From NCBI GenBank assembly GCA_039028935.1, contig JBCCHD010000030.1, positions 1 through 47,435 on the forward strand: 47,435 nucleotides of DNA, given 5' to 3'. The stretch comes from Pseudomonadota bacterium. Its GTDB lineage: Bacteria; Pseudomonadota; Gammaproteobacteria; Steroidobacterales; SZUA-146. The notes under the pieces were generated by a model. That model was not told the origin of the DNA, did no database searches, and saw only the letters and a program-made list of their open reading frames with translations. Positions 45,211 through 47,435 of this stretch are shown piece after piece (position 1 is the stretch's first letter; the number at the start of each line of letters is the position of its first letter). The position numbers were made by a program, and so were the translations under genes.

Positions 45211-46938
45211 TTAATGCTCGAGCGTGACGCGGTTAATTTCTTCAAGACTGGTAATGCCTGCGCGCACCTTTTCGAGTGCGGAGCGTCGCAGGTCCCAAAT
45301 GCCTTCCTTGTCACTCTGGTCGGCGATTTGCTGTGCATTACCGCCTTCCATGATGATGCGGCCCATTTGTTCGGACACTTCCATCACCTGATAAATACCG
45401 ACGCGGCCTTTGTAGCCGTCGGAACACTGACTGCAGCCTACCGGTCCGTTGACAGTAATGCCTTCGTCGATTTCTTCCTGAGTGAATCCTTCCTGGAGCA
45501 GCGCTTCCTGCGGAATTTCTTTGGTTTCTTTGCAGTTGTTGCACAAACGCCGGGCCAATCGTTGAGCGATAATCAGACTCACCGAAGTCGCAATGGCGTA
45601 CGGCTTAACCCCCATGTCGACCAAACGCGTAAGCGTTTTTGGGGCGTCGTTCGTGTGCAGTGTGGACAACACTAAGTGACCGGTTTGGGCAGCCTTGATC
45701 GCGATCTCGGCGGTTTCCAAATCACGAATCTCACCCACCATGATGACATCCGGATCCTGACGCAAGAACGCTTTAAGCGCCGAGGAAAACGTGAGGCCAA
45801 CTTTGTTGTTCACATTGACCTGGTTGATGCCAGGCAAGTTGATTTCGGCCGGGTCTTCCGCGGTCGAAATGTTACGGTCTTCGGTGTTGAGAATATTCAG
45901 TCCGGTATAGAGCGATACGGTTTTACCACTACCGGTTGGTCCGGTGACCAAAATCATGCCGTACGGTTTGGCAAGATTGTCCATGTAGATTTTCTTTTGA
46001 AACGCTTCATAGCCCAACGCGTCGATACCCAACTTGGCGCTGCTCGGATCGAGAATACGCATTACGATTTTCTCGCCAAACAGCGTGGGGCAGGTGCTCA
46101 CGCGAAAATCGATGGCTCGATTCTTGGATAGCTTCATTTTGATGCGGCCATCCTGTGGCACGCGGCGTTCGGCAATGTCCAGCCGTGACATCACTTTTAG
46201 TCGAGCGCAAAGCTTGGTGGCCAGTCCAACGGGTGGCGTCGCCACTTCTTTGAGAATGCCGTCTTGGCGTGTGCGAATACGGAACGTCTTTTCGTAGGGC
46301 TCAAAGTGAATATCGGACGCGCCTTTCTTGATCGCGTCGAGCAGTACTTTGTTGACAAAACGCACAACCGGCGCATCGTCGACATCGTCGCGAGTAATGC
46401 CCTCTTCGTTTTCATCTTCGCCGCTGGATACCTCGAGGTTTTCGAGATCGAAGTCGTCATCGGCAAACGTGTCAAACGAACTGGCGTCGAGTGCTTCAAT
46501 GGCGGCACTGACCCGCTCATTGAGTTTGTCGTCTTCCACGACCACGGCCTCAACGGAATAGCCCGTGGCAAATTTAATTTCATCGACCGCCTGCAAGTTG
46601 GTGGGGTCGGACACCGCGACATAGAGTCGCTTGCCGCGCAGACTCAACGGCAGCACGCGGTGCTTCGTGAGCAGTGGTTCGCTGACCAGTCGCACCACAT
46701 CCATGTCAACATGCATGGCGGCAAGATCAAGCACCGCGACGCCAAATTCGCTGGAGGCGGCGAGCGCGATTTCTTTTGCGCTGGCCAGTTTGTTTTCAAC
46801 CAAATGGTTGACGAGCGACATCTTGGATTCGCGCGCCTTTGTTTTGGCTTCGATTGCGACTTCTTCGCTCAGGATTCCATCCTGAACGAGGCGGCGCGGC
46901 AGGCCGCTCAACGAGGCTTTGGTTGCTGTGACTGCCAT
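45211..46938 (-). CDS. pilB: Type IV pilus extension ATPase PilB
   Basis: A 575-residue GspE-family hexameric ATPase that powers pilus assembly. It has an N-terminal MshEN-like region (about 10-150, the domain that in some members binds c-di-GMP), an acidic linker (about 155-190), and ASDIHFEPYEKTFRIRTRQDG. The Walker A is GPTGSGKT (333-340), with Asp box and AEDP, Walker B VGEIRDLETA, and the His box TGHLVLSTLHTNDA. A tetracysteine zinc site follows (CNNC and CSQC). All catalytic features are intact. It is the first gene of pilB-pilC-pilD. No pilin gene is seen immediately upstream, where pilA is often found divergently. Confidence 0.97.
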   Translation of the reverse strand: MAVTATKASLSGLPRRLVQDGILSEEVAIEAKTKARESKMSLVNHLVENKLASAKEIALAASSEFGVAVLDLAAMHVDMDVVRLVSEPLLTKHRVLPLSLRGKRLYVAVSDPTNLQAVDEIKFATGYSVEAVVVEDDKLNERVSAAIEALDASSFDTFADDDFDLENLEVSSGEDENEEGITRDDVDDAPVVRFVNKVLLDAIKKGASDIHFEPYEKTFRIRTRQDGILKEVATPPVGLATKLCARLKVMSRLDIAERRVPQDGRIKMKLSKNRAIDFRVSTCPTLFGEKIVMRILDPSSAKLGIDALGYEAFQKKIYMDNLAKPYGMILVTGPTGSGKTVSLYTGLNILNTEDRNISTAEDPAEINLPGINQVNVNNKVGLTFSSALKAFLRQDPDVIMVGEIRDLETAEIAIKAAQTGHLVLSTLHTNDAPKTLTRLVDMGVKPYAIATSVSLIIAQRLARRLCNNCKETKEIPQEALLQEGFTQEEIDEGITVNGPVGCSQCSDGYKGRVGIYQVMEVSEQMGRIIMEGGNAQQIADQSDKEGIWDLRRSALEKVRAGITSLEEINRVTLEH

Positions 46939-47332
46939 GTACTACCCGTGGTGTGAGGTGTCGGTTCCGCAATGCGGCGAAAGCTATTGATAATACCCAA
47001 TATTACCGGTCAATTGGGGCTTATGACAAAGTATCTTATCAGCAAAAAATCCCGGTTTTCCGGGCGTGGATCACAGTTGCGGTGGAAAACCGTTACGGAA
47101 TGTTACGCCCGTTATTTGATGCGCCGCATCATGGGCGCGCGACGCTGGGGGCGTGCTCACGACTCAACGCGTGACGGGCGCACAGCGACATGCGCGGCGT
47201 TTGAACACGGGTGGTCCGTTGGGGGGGTATGCGAACCGCATGGCGGGCGGCTATAGACAGGGCGGCGCAAACCGGTAAATGACCTGAAACGTCGGGTTTT
47301 TCGGTCGTTTTTACGCGTCGGATTCGGCCCGG
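46939..47332. other. 394-bp intergenic region upstream of pilB
   Basis: No pilin or tRNA gene was found. On the minus strand TTGACC (about 47014-47019) lies upstream of TATTATCAATA and could form a pilB promoter, but the spacing is poor. TAATA-CCCAA-TATTA (about 46991-47005) is an inverted repeat in the same stretch. G7 at 47221-47227 and the hairpin ATGCG-AAC-CGCAT (47229-47241) lie further up. Confidence 0.35.
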
Positions 47333-47435
47333 TCAGCGCAGAACGACGATGAGTATTACGGGGTCTTGCAGGATTTGGGCACGAATCGGGTTGGGAACGT
47401 GTCGACCTCGCAGCTCCACTTCAATCCGGTGGGCC
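47333..47435 (-). CDS. 3' end of an unidentified minus-strand gene
   Basis: An open frame enters from the right edge on the minus strand and ends in TGA at 47335-47333. The last residues read RIEVELRGRHVPNPIR, then AQILQDPVILIVVLR, 34 codons in all. The alternating hydrophobic pattern and terminal V-V-L-R are compatible with the C-terminal strands of a pilin-like minor subunit, but this is only an impression. The fragment is too short to identify and could be a chance frame. Confidence 0.3.
   Translation of the reverse strand, partial: AHRIEVELRGRHVPNPIRAQILQDPVILIVVLR

Overview
The window is chromosomal DNA of a gammaproteobacterium outside the Enterobacterales, probably a free-living aquatic one. 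The evidence is gene order. It holds sspAB, the diaA-yraN-lpoA/rsmI cluster, rnpB next to mraZ, a complete mraZ-to-ftsZ division and cell-wall (dcw) cluster followed by lpxC, then an M23 peptidase gene, secA, mutT, yacG, zapD, coaE and pilDCB. It also uses DciA as helicase loader and keeps type IV pilus genes beside coaE, as in Pseudomonas-like lineages. Codon use is moderately GC-rich. No tRNA, rRNA, transposase, integrase or CRISPR array was seen.

Layout. 1-595: end of sspA and sspB. 600-4900: an accessory block with a 47-residue membrane protein, an ECF-type sigma factor and an overlapping transmembrane Ser/Thr kinase with a TPR-rich C-terminal half. 4986-9105: diaA, yraN and lpoA on the minus strand, divergent from rsmI. 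9106-16500: an accessory block between rsmI and rnpB, two genes that are often neighbours in gammaproteobacteria. It encodes a 1180-residue multidomain surface protein, a TonB-dependent receptor and a small VPLPA/PEP-CTERM-type secreted protein. 16559-16924: rnpB. 17405-34237: the dcw operon, with a recognisable Pmra promoter and a four-box MraZ operator. 34476-40637: lpxC, dciA (opposite strand), M23 peptidase, secA and a mutT-thiE-like fusion. 40668-46938: minus-strand genes for a small lipoprotein, YacG, ZapD, CoaE, PilD, PilC and PilB. The window closes with 394 bp of unassigned DNA and the 3' end of a minus-strand gene.

How the genes fit together. The dcw genes overlap tightly (ATGA junctions are common), which suggests one co-transcribed unit making lipid II precursors (MurC-F, Ddl, MraY, MurG) and the divisome (FtsL, I, W, Q, A, Z). 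ZapD, LpoA and the LytM-type peptidase are functionally linked to division or cell-wall growth. SecA feeds the envelope proteins.

The two most unusual regions are accessory. In the rsmI-rnpB block, two secreted proteins share an almost identical module of about 129 residues but carry different C-terminal sorting signals. The larger one continues past its sorting signal, in frame, into what looks like a second signal peptide and an outer-membrane beta-barrel. In the sigma/kinase block, the sigma factor has a threonine where ECF sigmas normally carry an acidic patch. That fits direct activation by phosphorylation, with no anti-sigma factor.
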